Below, in pieces: positions 41,249-50,677 of a stretch of 50,753 nucleotides of DNA. Positions within the stretch are counted from its first letter, which is position 1. Every line of letters begins with the position of its first letter. The stretch comes from an uncultured Sulfitobacter sp. GTDB taxonomy: Bacteria > Pseudomonadota > Alphaproteobacteria > Rhodobacterales > Rhodobacteraceae. The DNA lies in assembly GCA_947502265.1 (NCBI GenBank), contig CANMZB010000026.1:1-50753 (forward strand). The letters run 5' to 3'. The translations under genes were made by a program, and so were the position numbers. The notes under the pieces are model-generated. The model had not been told where the DNA came from, did not search any database, and saw only the letters and a program-made list of their open reading frames with translations.

Positions 41249-42493
41249 ATGAAGAAGTTCACCAAGCTCGGTGCGGTCTCCGCACTCTCACTTATTGTCG
41301 GTGCCAGCGCCGCATTTGCCGAAAACATCAAGATCGGGTTTATTGATCCGTTGTCCGGCCCGTTTGCCAGCACGGGCACCAATGGCCTGCACCAGTATGA
41401 ATTTGCTGTCGATTATATGGTCAACGACAAGGGCGGCGTTCTGGACGGCAAGAATTTCGAGGTCATCGGATTTGACAACAAGACAAGCCCGAAAGAATCT
41501 CTCATCCAGCTTCAGGTCGCGATTGACCAAGGTGTGCGCTACATTGTTCAGGGGAACTCTTCCGGGGTGGCCGCCGCGATCACCGAGGCCATTGACAAGC
41601 ACAACAGGCGCAATCCCGATTCGCGGGTTCTGTTCCTGAACTATGCGGCCGTAGATCCGTCGCTGACAAATGAAAAGTGTAACTTCTGGCACTTCCGTTT
41701 CGACGCCAACGCAGACATCAAGATGGACGCGCTGACGGATGTGATTGCCAGGGACGAAGGCATCAAAAAAGTCTATATCATCGGTCAGGACTATTCCTTT
41801 GGTAAATCCGTTGCTGAGGCTGCCGTTGAAATGCTGGGCGAAAAACGTCCCGACATCGAAGTTGTCGGCAACGAGCTTCACCCCATCGGCAAGGTGAAAG
41901 ATTTCACGCCGTATTCACGCAAGGTCATCTCATCCGGTGCGGACGCAGTGATTACCGGCAACTGGGGCGCTGATATGCTCGGCATCGGCAAATCCGTGAT
42001 CGAGAATGGGTTCGAAGGTCCGATCTATACCTACTATGCTGCGGGTTCGGGCATGACGGCAGCCTTTGGCGAAAGCGGAAAAGGGCGTATTCGCCTGATC
42101 GCACAGGGCAGCATCAACCCCATCGCCTCCGAAGAAGCGCGCGATCTTTATAACGCGTTCCTGGAAAAGTATCCCGAAGGCAATATCGACCAGAGCCGGA
42201 TCTTTAACTCTATCGGCATGCTTGCACGGGCGATCGAAGAAGCCGGCACTGCCGATGACGTTGTTGCTGTCGCATCCAAGCTTGAAGGCATGGAATATGA
42301 AACCATGTGGGGCGGCACGATGTACATGCGTCCACAAGATCACCAGGTGATCCAGGATATGTATGTGGGCGTCCACACCGACGAGGACGTCGAATTCGAC
42401 TTTGACAGCTCGGGTTTTGGCATTGTCACGGAAAGCGTTGTCGAAATGGCGTCGAAGGATATCGCGACAACCTGCGAAATGAAGCGTCCTTAA
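41249..42493 (+). CDS. Branched-chain amino acid-type ABC transporter substrate-binding protein
   Basis: A 414-aa periplasmic receptor of the Leu/Ile/Val family. The signal peptide ends SAAFA before ENIKIGFIDPLSGPFASTGT, the classic LivJ-like mature start. VVGNELHPIGKVKDFTPYSR and GIVTESVVEMASKDIATTCE belong to the two lobes. A strong GGGAGGA site precedes the ATG. Relatives near acyl-CoA genes import aromatic, hydroxy or branched acids rather than amino acids. The permease and ATPase genes follow in order. Confidence 0.93.
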   Translation: MKKFTKLGAVSALSLIVGASAAFAENIKIGFIDPLSGPFASTGTNGLHQYEFAVDYMVNDKGGVLDGKNFEVIGFDNKTSPKESLIQLQVAIDQGVRYIVQGNSSGVAAAITEAIDKHNRRNPDSRVLFLNYAAVDPSLTNEKCNFWHFRFDANADIKMDALTDVIARDEGIKKVYIIGQDYSFGKSVAEAAVEMLGEKRPDIEVVGNELHPIGKVKDFTPYSRKVISSGADAVITGNWGADMLGIGKSVIENGFEGPIYTYYAAGSGMTAAFGESGKGRIRLIAQGSINPIASEEARDLYNAFLEKYPEGNIDQSRIFNSIGMLARAIEEAGTADDVVAVASKLEGMEYETMWGGTMYMRPQDHQVIQDMYVGVHTDEDVEFDFDSSGFGIVTESVVEMASKDIATTCEMKRP

Positions 42494-42515
42494 CTTCTAA
42501 CGGTTAGCTTTGTGT

Positions 42516-42545
42516 CCGCTCCGCTTTTGCGGGGCGGGCATTTTT
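42516..42545 (+). terminator. Intra-operon terminator/attenuator after the binding-protein gene
   Basis: A 9-bp stem with one T-G pair (CCGCTCCGC with GCGGGGCGG) and a TTTT loop is followed by GCATTTTT. Placed between the binding-protein gene and the permease gene, it probably lets part of the transcripts stop so that the receptor is made in excess. Confidence 0.75.
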
Positions 42546-42577
42546 CACTGTAATACTCCTAACCCGCTGGAGGACCG

Positions 42578-43534
42578 ATGGAACTCATCCTCGTCAATTT
42601 GATCGACGGGCTTGTCACCGGATTGCTGTTGTTTATGCTTTCGGCAGGCCTAACGCTAATCTTCTCAATGATGGGCGTTCTGAACTTTGCCCATGCCAGC
42701 TTTTATATGCTGGGTGCCTATTTCGCCTATCAGATCAGCATCGCGCTGGGATTCTGGATGGGGTTATTGCTGGCACCGATAATCGTTGGCGTGCTGGGCG
42801 CCGGTGTCGAACGGTATGGCCTGCGACGGGTCCACCAATACGGCCACGTCCCCGAGCTTATCTTTACTTTCGGTCTCGCCTTGCTGATCGAGGAACTGGT
42901 GCAGTTCATCTGGGGCAAAAACCAGATGCCTTACAATGTGCCCGAAATCCTTAATTTCACGGCCTTTTCCATCGCAGGCAACTCTATTCCGGCGTTCAAA
43001 ATCTTTATGATTTTCGTTTCTGTCGGCATCTTCGTGGGGCTCTTGTTCGTGCTGACCAAAACGCGGGTCGGGATGATCATTCAGGCGGCGCTCAGCTACC
43101 CGCGCACCGTCGAAGCATTGGGGCACAATGTGCCGTTGATATTCATGGGTGTGTTCGGCGTCGGCACGGCACTGGCCGGATTGGCCGGGGTGATTGCGGG
43201 GCCGGTTCTGGGGACATTCCCCGGCATGGCCTTTGTTCTTGGCTCGATCGTGTTTGTGACAATCGTAATCGGTGGCCTTGGATCGCTGTGGGGCGCGCTT
43301 GTTGCGTCGCTGCTGATTGGCTGGCTCACCACTTTTGCCAAATCCTACAACGTCAGGATGGAAGACATCCTGAATGGCATCGGATTTTCCACGCCGGAGA
43401 ATATGGGGGAAAGTGCGCTGCGCGATCTATGGACGATTACGAGTCCGCAAATCGCTGATATTCTTCCATATATCCTCATGGTTCTTATTCTAATCTTCCG
43501 TCCTGCGGGCCTATTCGGAAAGCGGCACCAATGA
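42578..43534 (+). CDS. livH: ABC transporter permease (LivH-like)
   Basis: A 318-aa inner-membrane permease with about eight transmembrane helices. It opens MELILVNLIDGLVTGLLLFM, then LIFSMMGVLNFAHASFYMLG carries the NFAHG-like family motif, and the loop GLRRVHQYGHVPELIFTFGL follows. A conserved cytoplasmic segment is around GSLWGALVASLLIGW. It is a partner of the LivM-like permease, whose start overlaps its stop by 4 bp. Confidence 0.93.
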   Translation: MELILVNLIDGLVTGLLLFMLSAGLTLIFSMMGVLNFAHASFYMLGAYFAYQISIALGFWMGLLLAPIIVGVLGAGVERYGLRRVHQYGHVPELIFTFGLALLIEELVQFIWGKNQMPYNVPEILNFTAFSIAGNSIPAFKIFMIFVSVGIFVGLLFVLTKTRVGMIIQAALSYPRTVEALGHNVPLIFMGVFGVGTALAGLAGVIAGPVLGTFPGMAFVLGSIVFVTIVIGGLGSLWGALVASLLIGWLTTFAKSYNVRMEDILNGIGFSTPENMGESALRDLWTITSPQIADILPYILMVLILIFRPAGLFGKRHQ

Positions 43535-44847
43535 CAGATCAGATCACAACAGACCCGTCAAAGCCGTCACAGCGCATGCGTGCCGGTTCAATGACCATTA
43601 CAGTTTTGCCATGGGTAGCGGGCGCGATTGCTCTTGCGGTGATGCCCGCGATCTTCACATCGAACTCGGCGCTCACAATCATGAACCAGATGTGGATCAC
43701 GGTTGTGTTCGCGCTGGCGTACAACATGCTTTTGGGGCAGGGCGGCATGCTTTCCTTCGGGCATGCGGTTTATGCCGGTGTGGGTGGCTTTGCCTGTATG
43801 CACATCATGAACATGTCCGATTTCTTCGCCGCGATGCCGCTTCCGGTGCTGCCAATCTTTGGCGGACTGTTCGGGATGGGGATGGCGATGATTGTCGGCA
43901 GTTTCTCAACCCGCAACGCGGGGACTGTATTCGCGATGATCTCGCTCGGTGTGGGTGAGCTGATTGCAGCCTGCTCGGTGATCATCGTGGCGTTTTTCGG
44001 CGGCGAGGAAGGCATCTCGGGCGACCGGACTTATGCAATGCCGTTCTTTGGCAACGAGTTCCTGCAACAGATAGATGTCTACTACCTCACGTCTTTCTGG
44101 GTGCTTGTGTCGGCGATCCTGATGTATCTGTGGTCGCGCACGCCGGTGGGCCGGATGGCAAACGCGGTCCGTGACAATCCCGAACGAGCCGAGTTCCTTG
44201 GGTATTCTGCCCGTTGGGTCCGGTTCTACAGTTTTACAGCCTCCGGTTTCTTCGCCGGTGTGGCCGGTGGTCTCTTTGCGATCAACTACGAGATCCTGAC
44301 CGAGGAAAACCTTAATACGGCTTCTTCAGGCGTGATCTTGCTGGTTACGTTCCTTGGCGGCGTTGGCTTCTTCTTCGGGCCGATCATCGGGGCGATTGCG
44401 TTTACCCTGCTACAAACAGTCCTCAGCCTCCAAACAGAGCTTTGGGCGTTTTATGCCGGTGTTCTGTTTCTGGCCACGGTGATGTTCTTTCCGGGGGGGC
44501 TCGCAGGGTTGCTGATGATGCACGTGCCGGTGTTCAAGCTGGGCCATGCGCGCAGTCTGGTTATGCCCTATCTTAAAACGCTTTTGCCTGCGGCGATCGG
44601 TCTTTTGGGGCTGGCGGCATTAGTAGAGATGACGTTCCATTTCCGCCATGCGGCCTTGGGCGACGACGAAATGACCGTGTTCTGGACAACGTTTGACACC
44701 CATACGATCCTGCCCTGGATCATCGCCGGTGTGGTTACACTGGTCGGATTGGGCATCGCCCGCGCAACTGCGCCATCCCTCAAAGAGGCGTGGAGCGCGG
44801 CCAACACGGCCCCCCCGGTCACGACCGCAAAAGGAGGTGCAGCATGA
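43531..44847 (+). CDS. livM: ABC transporter permease (LivM-like)
   Basis: A 438-aa permease, longer than most LivM proteins. The core (about residues 30-330) carries the membrane helices and the motif MLLGQGGMLSFGHAVYAGVG. GGVGFFFGPIIGAIAFTLLQ is the coupling-loop region. About 100 extra C-terminal residues (from about 335) contain two additional hydrophobic stretches and end TTAKGGAA. The stop overlaps the LivG start. Confidence 0.92.
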   Translation: MTDQITTDPSKPSQRMRAGSMTITVLPWVAGAIALAVMPAIFTSNSALTIMNQMWITVVFALAYNMLLGQGGMLSFGHAVYAGVGGFACMHIMNMSDFFAAMPLPVLPIFGGLFGMGMAMIVGSFSTRNAGTVFAMISLGVGELIAACSVIIVAFFGGEEGISGDRTYAMPFFGNEFLQQIDVYYLTSFWVLVSAILMYLWSRTPVGRMANAVRDNPERAEFLGYSARWVRFYSFTASGFFAGVAGGLFAINYEILTEENLNTASSGVILLVTFLGGVGFFFGPIIGAIAFTLLQTVLSLQTELWAFYAGVLFLATVMFFPGGLAGLLMMHVPVFKLGHARSLVMPYLKTLLPAAIGLLGLAALVEMTFHFRHAALGDDEMTVFWTTFDTHTILPWIIAGVVTLVGLGIARATAPSLKEAWSAANTAPPVTTAKGGAA

Positions 44848-45605
44848 GCACACCCGCCCTCGAACTGACCGGCCTGAAAAAGAGCTTTGGGAAAGCGGAG
44901 ATCATCCGCGGCATTGACCTGAGCATCGGGAAAGCCGAACGCCACGCAATTATCGGCCCCAACGGGGCCGGTAAATCGACGCTGTTCAATCTGATCACAG
45001 CGCGCTTCCCGCCTACGTCAGGCACGGTAAAGCTGCATGGCGAGAGCCTTGCCGGACTGGAGCCGTTTCAGATCAACCGCAAAGGGCTGTCGCGCTCGTT
45101 CCAGATCACCAACATCTTTCCGAAAATGACCGTTTTCGAAAATGTGCGCTGCGCGCTTTTGTGGCCGCAAGGCTATAAATACTCGTTCTGGAATCTGGTG
45201 AACTACAAACGCGATCTGACCGAAGGGGCAGACGCCATTCTGGAGCAGATCAACCTGCTTGAGCGGCGCGACCTTCCCGCAGGCACGCTTAGCTACGCCG
45301 AGCAGCGTGCATTGGAAATCGGCATTACCATCGCCGGTGGTGCGAACGTTATCATGCTTGATGAACCAACTGCGGGGATGAGCAATACCGAGACCGACTA
45401 TATCACCGATCTCATCCTGAAAGTGACCGAAGGCAAAACGCTTATCATGGTGGAACATGACATGAGCGTCGTTTTCGGGCTGGCCGACCGGATCAGCGTT
45501 CTGGTCTACGGAGAAATCATCGCCACCGGCAAACCCGCCGACGTGCGCGCAGATCCGCGCGTACAAGAAGCCTATCTGGGCGCCGCATTGGAGGCAGAAC
45601 ATTGA
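44844..45605 (+). CDS. livG: ABC transporter ATP-binding protein (LivG-like)
   Basis: A 253-aa ATPase with Walker A GPNGAGKST, signature LSYAEQRALEIG (the LivG variant of LSGGQ), Walker B VIMLDEPTAGMS and the switch His in MVEHDMSVVFGLADRISVL. It powers the permease pair. The ATG at 44844 follows AAAGGAGGTG and overlaps the LivM stop. An in-frame upstream ATG at 44790 would lie deep inside livM and is unlikely. Confidence 0.94.
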   Translation: MSTPALELTGLKKSFGKAEIIRGIDLSIGKAERHAIIGPNGAGKSTLFNLITARFPPTSGTVKLHGESLAGLEPFQINRKGLSRSFQITNIFPKMTVFENVRCALLWPQGYKYSFWNLVNYKRDLTEGADAILEQINLLERRDLPAGTLSYAEQRALEIGITIAGGANVIMLDEPTAGMSNTETDYITDLILKVTEGKTLIMVEHDMSVVFGLADRISVLVYGEIIATGKPADVRADPRVQEAYLGAALEAEH

Positions 45606-46303
45606 TCGAAGTCACAGACATGCACGCCTATTACGGCAAATCGCACATCCTTCAGGGGGTGACGATGAACGTACAAGAGGGCGAGATCGTGGCGCTTCTG
45701 GGCCGCAATGGCGTGGGGCGTTCCACCACTTGCAAGGCCATCATGGGCGAGGTCATCCCGCATGGTTCGGTCAAGTTCAAGGGGCAGGAGATTGCGGGCA
45801 AGAAAGCCTATGAAGTGGCGAACCTTGGCATCGGCTATGTGCCGGAAAACCGCGACATCTTTCCCGGCCTGACGACACGGCAAAACCTGACGCTGGGCCT
45901 TAAGCCGGGCCAGAAGGACGGCAGCGGTCGCTGGTCGATGGAGAGCATGTTCGAGATGTTCGAAAACCTCAAACGGCGCGCGGATGTCGAGGCATCGGTG
46001 CTGTCGGGCGGCGAGCAGCAAATGCTGACCATGTGTCGCACGCTGATGGGCGATCCGGAATTTGTCATGATCGACGAGCCGACCGAAGGGTTAAGCCCGC
46101 AGATGGTGCAAAAAGTCGCCGAAGTGCTGAAAGAGATCGCAAAACGCGGTATTTCAACACTTTTGGTCGAACAGAAACTGGCGATTGCGATGGACATTGC
46201 CGACCGGGTTTATGTAATGGGCCACGGCCATGTCGTATTCGAGGGCACTCCGGCAGAGTTGAAAGACCGCGAGGATGTGCGCAAGGAATGGCTCGAAGTT
46301 TGA
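45602..46303 (+). CDS. livF: ABC transporter ATP-binding protein (LivF-like), Walker A Lys replaced by Arg
   Basis: A 233-aa ATPase. The Walker A motif reads G-R-N-G-V-G-R40-S-T, with Arg where the invariant Lys is expected. The signature LSGGEQQMLTMCRTLMGDPE and Walker B FVMIDEPTEGLSP are normal. It could be a weak or non-hydrolysing half of the LivG/LivF dimer, or a tolerated variant. Translation seems to start at TTG (45602), overlapping the LivG stop. Confidence 0.92.
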   Translation: MIEVTDMHAYYGKSHILQGVTMNVQEGEIVALLGRNGVGRSTTCKAIMGEVIPHGSVKFKGQEIAGKKAYEVANLGIGYVPENRDIFPGLTTRQNLTLGLKPGQKDGSGRWSMESMFEMFENLKRRADVEASVLSGGEQQMLTMCRTLMGDPEFVMIDEPTEGLSPQMVQKVAEVLKEIAKRGISTLLVEQKLAIAMDIADRVYVMGHGHVVFEGTPAELKDREDVRKEWLEV

Positions 46304-46318
46304 GCAAAGGACCGGCCG

Positions 46319-47524
46319 ATGACTGGGTTTGACCAATCCCGCCTTGATCGCATCCAGGGTTGGATGCAAGATTATATCAACACGCGCCGGTTCGCCGGCG
46401 CGTCTGTTCTGGTGGCACAGGGCGGCAAGGAAGTGTATTATCACGATTGCGGCCTGCGCGATGTGGCACGAAACGCCCCTTGGCAACGTGATACCGTCGC
46501 GCGCATCTATTCGATGACCAAGCCGGTTACCTCGGTGGCGCTTATGATGCTGGCCGAGCGGGGATTGTTTCACCTTGATGCGCCGCTGTCGGACTTCATT
46601 CCCGCATTCAACGACATGCATTGCCTGATTTCCGGCGCGACCAACATCGACGATGTGACCCGATGCGCGACGCCGACGCTGCATCAGTTGCTCACCCATA
46701 CCTCGGGTCTGAGCTATCCGTTCAATCCCGGTGTGCTGGGCAAAAAAATGGCGCAAGAGGATATAATATTCCGCGCCAATCAAGGGACGCTGGCCGACAT
46801 GTGCGATCGCACCGCCGGTCTGCCACTGGCGTTTCCTCCCGGCAGCCGCTGGGAATATTCCGTTGGCATTGATGTGCTGGGCCGGGTGATCGAAGTTGTC
46901 TCGGGCAAAACGCTCGAACAGTTTTTCGTGGACGAAATTTTCGACCTGCTCGGCATGAACGAGACGCGTTTCTCTGTCCCGGCGGGGGCGCGCGACAGGT
47001 TCGCCGCGCTTTATACGCCGCTCGCGGGCGACAGCTTTTCCGTCGGCAAGGTGGAAAAATCCGATGACACGCTGCGGCTGATAGATGATGTGGGGAAATC
47101 CCCGTTCCTTGATGCCGGGATGTATTCCGGCGGTGGTGGTCTGGTCGGTACGATCGACGATTATCTCAAATTCACCGAGATGATGCGCACCGGTGGTGCA
47201 GGCATCATCGGCCCCAAAACGCTGTCTTTCATGATGCGCAATCACCTCAAGGGCGATATCGCCTCGATGGGGCCATCAAGCTTTGCAGAACAACCGATGG
47301 AGGGCATGGGCTTCGGCCTCGGTGGTGCCGTGGTGTTGGATGCGGGCCGCTCGCGCACGCCTTCGCACATCGGTGATTTCAGCTGGGGCGGCATGGCCTC
47401 GACCTTCTTCTGGATTGATCCACAGGCGGATCTTTCTGTTATCTTCTTCACCCAACTTTCCCCCAGCAGCTCTTATCCGGCGCGTCCGCAGCTTAAGGCG
47501 CTGGTACACGGAGCAATGACATGA
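46319..47524 (+). CDS. Beta-lactamase-fold serine hydrolase (class C/esterase type)
   Basis: A 401-aa serine hydrolase of the class C beta-lactamase/EstB fold. The S-x-x-K motif is IYSMTKPVTSVALMML (near residue 65), and the Tyr motif is WEYSVGIDVLGRVIE. No signal peptide is visible, so it is probably cytosolic. EstB-type enzymes hydrolyse esters and some lactones, so here it might open a lactone or ester of the imported compound before CoA activation; drug resistance is unlikely. The stop overlaps the next start by 4 bp. Confidence 0.88.
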   Translation: MTGFDQSRLDRIQGWMQDYINTRRFAGASVLVAQGGKEVYYHDCGLRDVARNAPWQRDTVARIYSMTKPVTSVALMMLAERGLFHLDAPLSDFIPAFNDMHCLISGATNIDDVTRCATPTLHQLLTHTSGLSYPFNPGVLGKKMAQEDIIFRANQGTLADMCDRTAGLPLAFPPGSRWEYSVGIDVLGRVIEVVSGKTLEQFFVDEIFDLLGMNETRFSVPAGARDRFAALYTPLAGDSFSVGKVEKSDDTLRLIDDVGKSPFLDAGMYSGGGGLVGTIDDYLKFTEMMRTGGAGIIGPKTLSFMMRNHLKGDIASMGPSSFAEQPMEGMGFGLGGAVVLDAGRSRTPSHIGDFSWGGMASTFFWIDPQADLSVIFFTQLSPSSSYPARPQLKALVHGAMT

Positions 47525-49473
47525 GCGATATACTTTGGACCCCCAGCGAAGAACGCGCAAATGGGTCCACCATGGCCGACTTTGAACGCTTTCTCGCTGA
47601 CACACGCGATCTGACGTTTGACGATTACAATGCCATGTGGCGCTGGAGCGTGTCCGACCTCGAAACTTTCTGGGCCGCAATCTGGGAGTTTTTCGACGTT
47701 ACCGCCAGCGTCCCTTACACGCGCATTCTGGAAGAGCGGAAAATGCCGGGTGCGCAATGGTGCCCCGGCGCAATGCTCAACTATACCGATCAGATCATGA
47801 AACACGCCGAGGACCGCGAGAGCGAGCCTGCGGTGATTTCGCTTTCCGAAACGGCCGGCCGGATCGAGTTAAGCTGGGGCGAGCTACGCGCGCAGGTTGC
47901 CTCCGTTGCGCAAGAGCTGCGCAAGATGGGTGTTGAGCGGGGAGACCGCGTTGTCGCAATCCTGCCCAACACCGAAACCGCGCTCATTGCGTTTTTGGCA
48001 AGCGCCAGCATCGGGGCGGCGTGGTCGCTCTGCGCGCCGGATATGGGCCATGTTGCCATCCTCGACCGGTTCAAACAAATCGCGCCAAAGGTTCTGATTG
48101 CACAAGACGGTTATGTCCACGCCGGCAAAACCATCGACAGGCGCGATGTTCTGGCGCAAATATCCGCACAGCTTCCCAGCGTCGTGCAATTCGTTACCCT
48201 GCCCGTTGTGGGCGATCTGCCTGACGGGCATATGGCGTGGGGTGATCTGACCCACCACGACGCAAAATATGAGGCGACGCAGGTTCCCTTCGATCAACCG
48301 CTGTGGATCGTCTATTCCTCCGGCACCACCGGTGATCCCAAACCCATCGTACACGGCCACGGCGGCATTGTGCTGGAGGCGGCCAAACAATCGCTGCACC
48401 ATGATCTGCGGCAGGGTGACCGCTTTTGCTGGCTCACCTCGTCAGGGTGGATCATGTGGAACGCGCAATGGATGGCGTTGGGGCAGGGGGCGACCGTCTG
48501 CCTTTACGACGGCGCACCCAACCATCCCGACATGCTGGCGGTATGGCGATTCGTAGCGGACGAAAAGATGACCTATTTTGGCGCAGGCGCGGCATTTTTT
48601 GCGGGCTGCCTCAAGGCGGGTATCATCCCGCGCGAAGCCGTCGATCTAAGCGCGCTTGTCTCAATTGGCTCCACAGGCTCGCCTCTCAGCAGCGATGCCT
48701 ATGCCTGGATTTACCGCGATGTGAAGGAAGATGTCTGGCTAGGCCCTATATCGGGCGGTACCGATCTGGCGGGGACATTTGTGCTGGGCCATCCGGGGAT
48801 GCCGGTACGGGCGGGCGAAATGCAATGTCGCGCCCTTGGCAACGCGGTGCGCGCTTTTGGACCGGACGGAGAAGAATTGACCGGTGAGGTAGGCGAGTTG
48901 GTCTGCACCGAACCGCTCCCGTCGATGCCGCTGTTTTTCTGGGGCGACGAAGACGGCTCACGCCTGTTCGAGAGCTATTTTGACACCTACCCCGGCGTTT
49001 GGCGGCACGGTGACTGGATCTCGATCAACGAACACGGTGGCAGCGTGATCTATGGCCGTTCCGATGCCACGATCAACCGAAAAGGCCTGCGTCTGGGCTC
49101 CGCAGAAATTTATCAGGCGGTAGAGGGTCTTCCTGAGGTGATGGATTCGCTGGTGATCGACCTTGAATTTCTCGGGCGCGACAGCTTCATGCCGCTTTTC
49201 GTTGTACCTGCCGAGGGCGTCCCGTTCGATGATGCCCTGAAAGACAAAATCAACGCAGCAATCCGCGCGCAGGTCTCTGCGCGGTTTATTCCAAACGAGA
49301 TTGTCGAGGTTTCACAAGTGCCACGGACTTTGTCAGGTAAAAAGCTTGAGGTTCCGGTGAAAAAGCTGTTGTTGGGCGGTGACGCGGAAACGGTCGTCAA
49401 TCGAGACAGCATGGCCAACCCCGACAGTTTTGATTTCTTCATCGCCTATGCGGACGCACGGGCCAACATCTAA
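47521..49473 (+). CDS. Acetoacetate-CoA ligase
   Basis: A 650-aa ANL-superfamily ligase of the acetoacetyl-CoA synthetase type. The N-terminal region includes YNAMWRWSVSDLETFWAAIW and the motif GAQWCPGAMLNYTDQIM. The ATP loop is WIVYSSGTTGDPKPIVHGHG. Adenylation-domain segments include GPISGGTDLAGTFV, and the catalytic-lysine segment PRTLSGKKLEVPVKKLLLG lies near the C-terminus. It uses ATP to activate acetoacetate (or a related 3-keto acid) to the CoA ester. That would let a thiolase split acetoacetate formed by the pathway into two acetyl-CoA. Confidence 0.93.
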   Translation: MSDILWTPSEERANGSTMADFERFLADTRDLTFDDYNAMWRWSVSDLETFWAAIWEFFDVTASVPYTRILEERKMPGAQWCPGAMLNYTDQIMKHAEDRESEPAVISLSETAGRIELSWGELRAQVASVAQELRKMGVERGDRVVAILPNTETALIAFLASASIGAAWSLCAPDMGHVAILDRFKQIAPKVLIAQDGYVHAGKTIDRRDVLAQISAQLPSVVQFVTLPVVGDLPDGHMAWGDLTHHDAKYEATQVPFDQPLWIVYSSGTTGDPKPIVHGHGGIVLEAAKQSLHHDLRQGDRFCWLTSSGWIMWNAQWMALGQGATVCLYDGAPNHPDMLAVWRFVADEKMTYFGAGAAFFAGCLKAGIIPREAVDLSALVSIGSTGSPLSSDAYAWIYRDVKEDVWLGPISGGTDLAGTFVLGHPGMPVRAGEMQCRALGNAVRAFGPDGEELTGEVGELVCTEPLPSMPLFFWGDEDGSRLFESYFDTYPGVWRHGDWISINEHGGSVIYGRSDATINRKGLRLGSAEIYQAVEGLPEVMDSLVIDLEFLGRDSFMPLFVVPAEGVPFDDALKDKINAAIRAQVSARFIPNEIVEVSQVPRTLSGKKLEVPVKKLLLGGDAETVVNRDSMANPDSFDFFIAYADARANI

Positions 49474-49483
49474 GGCGCCCGAC

Positions 49484-50353
49484 ATGAGTACTGTTGCAGA
49501 CCGACTGCTAGAGCTTCTCGACATTGAACAGCTGGAGGTCGATCTCTTTCGGGGCATCGGGTCCGGCGGCGAGACTACAACACGCATTTTTGGCGGCCAT
49601 GTGATTGCACAGGCGTTGATGGCCGCCTACCGCACAGTCCCGGACCGGCTGTGCCACAGCCTGCACGCCTACTTCATCCGACCCGGTGATCCAGAAATTC
49701 CGGTGATCTATCAGGTGGACCGCGCCCGCGATGGAGGCAGCTTTACCACCCGCCGTGTGGTCGCGATCCAGCATGGCAAACAGATCTTCAATCTGCTTGC
49801 GTCCTTCCACGTTGAGGAGGGCGGTTGGGACTATCAACATAAGATGCCGCAGGTCGGCACTCCCGACGAATGGCCTAACAGGGACGAATTGCGCGAAGCA
49901 CACGCCGACAAAGTCCCCGAACGCTTCCGCGCCGATTTCCTGCGCGAGCGCCCGATCGAACTGCGCGAAATCGCGCCGCGTGATTTCTTTACGCCGGAAA
50001 AGACAACGGATCGCAATCAGCTCTGGTTCCGCATGGAAGCCGCCCAGGGGCAGGGACCACAGATGCAGCACTGCCTGCTCGCCTACGCGTCCGATATGAA
50101 CCTGCTCGGTTCCTCGCTGCGCCCGCACGGGCTGACATGGTTTCAGGGAAATGTCATGAGCGCGAGCCTTGATCACGCGATGTGGTTTCACGCCCCGATC
50201 GAGTTCTCGGACTGGCATCTCTACGATCTTGATGCCCCATGGACCGGCAACGGCCGCGGCTTCAATCGCGGCGCGATCTACAACGCCAGTGGTGATCTGG
50301 TGGCAAGTGTGGCCCAGGAAGGTCTGATGCGACAGTTAAAGAAAAAGAGCTGA
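49484..50353 (+). CDS. tesB: Acyl-CoA thioesterase II (TesB)
   Basis: A 289-aa double hot-dog thioesterase. It begins MSTVADRLLELLDIEQLEVD; RIFGGHVIAQALMAAYRTVP and HSLHAYFIRPGDPEIPVIYQ are TesB hallmarks, and the C-terminal half has ASLDHAMWFHAP with the catalytic Asp. It hydrolyses acyl-CoA to free acid and CoA, probably to release stalled intermediates. The ATG at 49484 lies 11 bp after the ligase stop; earlier in-frame codons overlap that gene. Confidence 0.92.
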   Translation: MSTVADRLLELLDIEQLEVDLFRGIGSGGETTTRIFGGHVIAQALMAAYRTVPDRLCHSLHAYFIRPGDPEIPVIYQVDRARDGGSFTTRRVVAIQHGKQIFNLLASFHVEEGGWDYQHKMPQVGTPDEWPNRDELREAHADKVPERFRADFLRERPIELREIAPRDFFTPEKTTDRNQLWFRMEAAQGQGPQMQHCLLAYASDMNLLGSSLRPHGLTWFQGNVMSASLDHAMWFHAPIEFSDWHLYDLDAPWTGNGRGFNRGAIYNASGDLVASVAQEGLMRQLKKKS

Positions 50354-50387
50354 TTGCCTATTTCTTTTGGCCATAAATATCCCTGCA

Positions 50388-50416
50388 CCAACGCCCGCCA
50401 CAAAGACGGGCGTTGG
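50388..50416. terminator. Hairpin between convergent TesB and VOC genes
   Basis: CCAACGCCCG (50388-50397) and CGGGCGTTGG (50407-50416) form a perfect 10-bp stem with a 9-nt loop. It lies between the two convergent stops and could terminate both. There is no long T run on either side. Confidence 0.6.
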
Positions 50417-50431
50417 ACGGTCAATCGCTGT

Positions 50432-50677
50432 TTATCCGAAGATGAAAAAGCAAAGCTTGTTGCCATCCGGATCGCGGACATAAGCCCCGTAAAAACGGTC
50501 TGGAATGCGCTGCCCGGCAGCTCCGTCGTCTGACGCTCCAAGTTCCAGCGCGCGGGTATAAAGCGCGTCAATCTCTTCTTTGGTTTCCGACGGGAAGGCG
50601 ATCATAACGCCGTTTCCGGGCGTTGGCGCTTCTTTGTCATAGGGTTCGCACACGGCAAGCATGGGTTTGCCCTTTCC
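50432..50677 (-). pseudogene. VOC/glyoxalase-like protein, 3' half, disrupted by transposon
   Basis: Reading leftward from the transposon edge, GKGKPMLAVCEPYDKEAPTP continues to the C-terminus ...YVRDPDGNKLCFFIFG, the second module of a VOC-fold protein. DPDGNKLCFF is the typical final strand of the family. The frame continues the 5' fragment at 68-205 exactly, giving a complete protein of about 122 aa when joined across GGAAA. A methionine at 50662 lies in the fragment but has no ribosome site, so expression is doubtful. Confidence 0.85.

Noticed and set aside
46319..47524. The beta-lactamase-fold protein as an antibiotic-resistance enzyme
   Set aside because: No signal peptide, an EstB-like motif set and location in a catabolic operon point to an esterase or lactonase.
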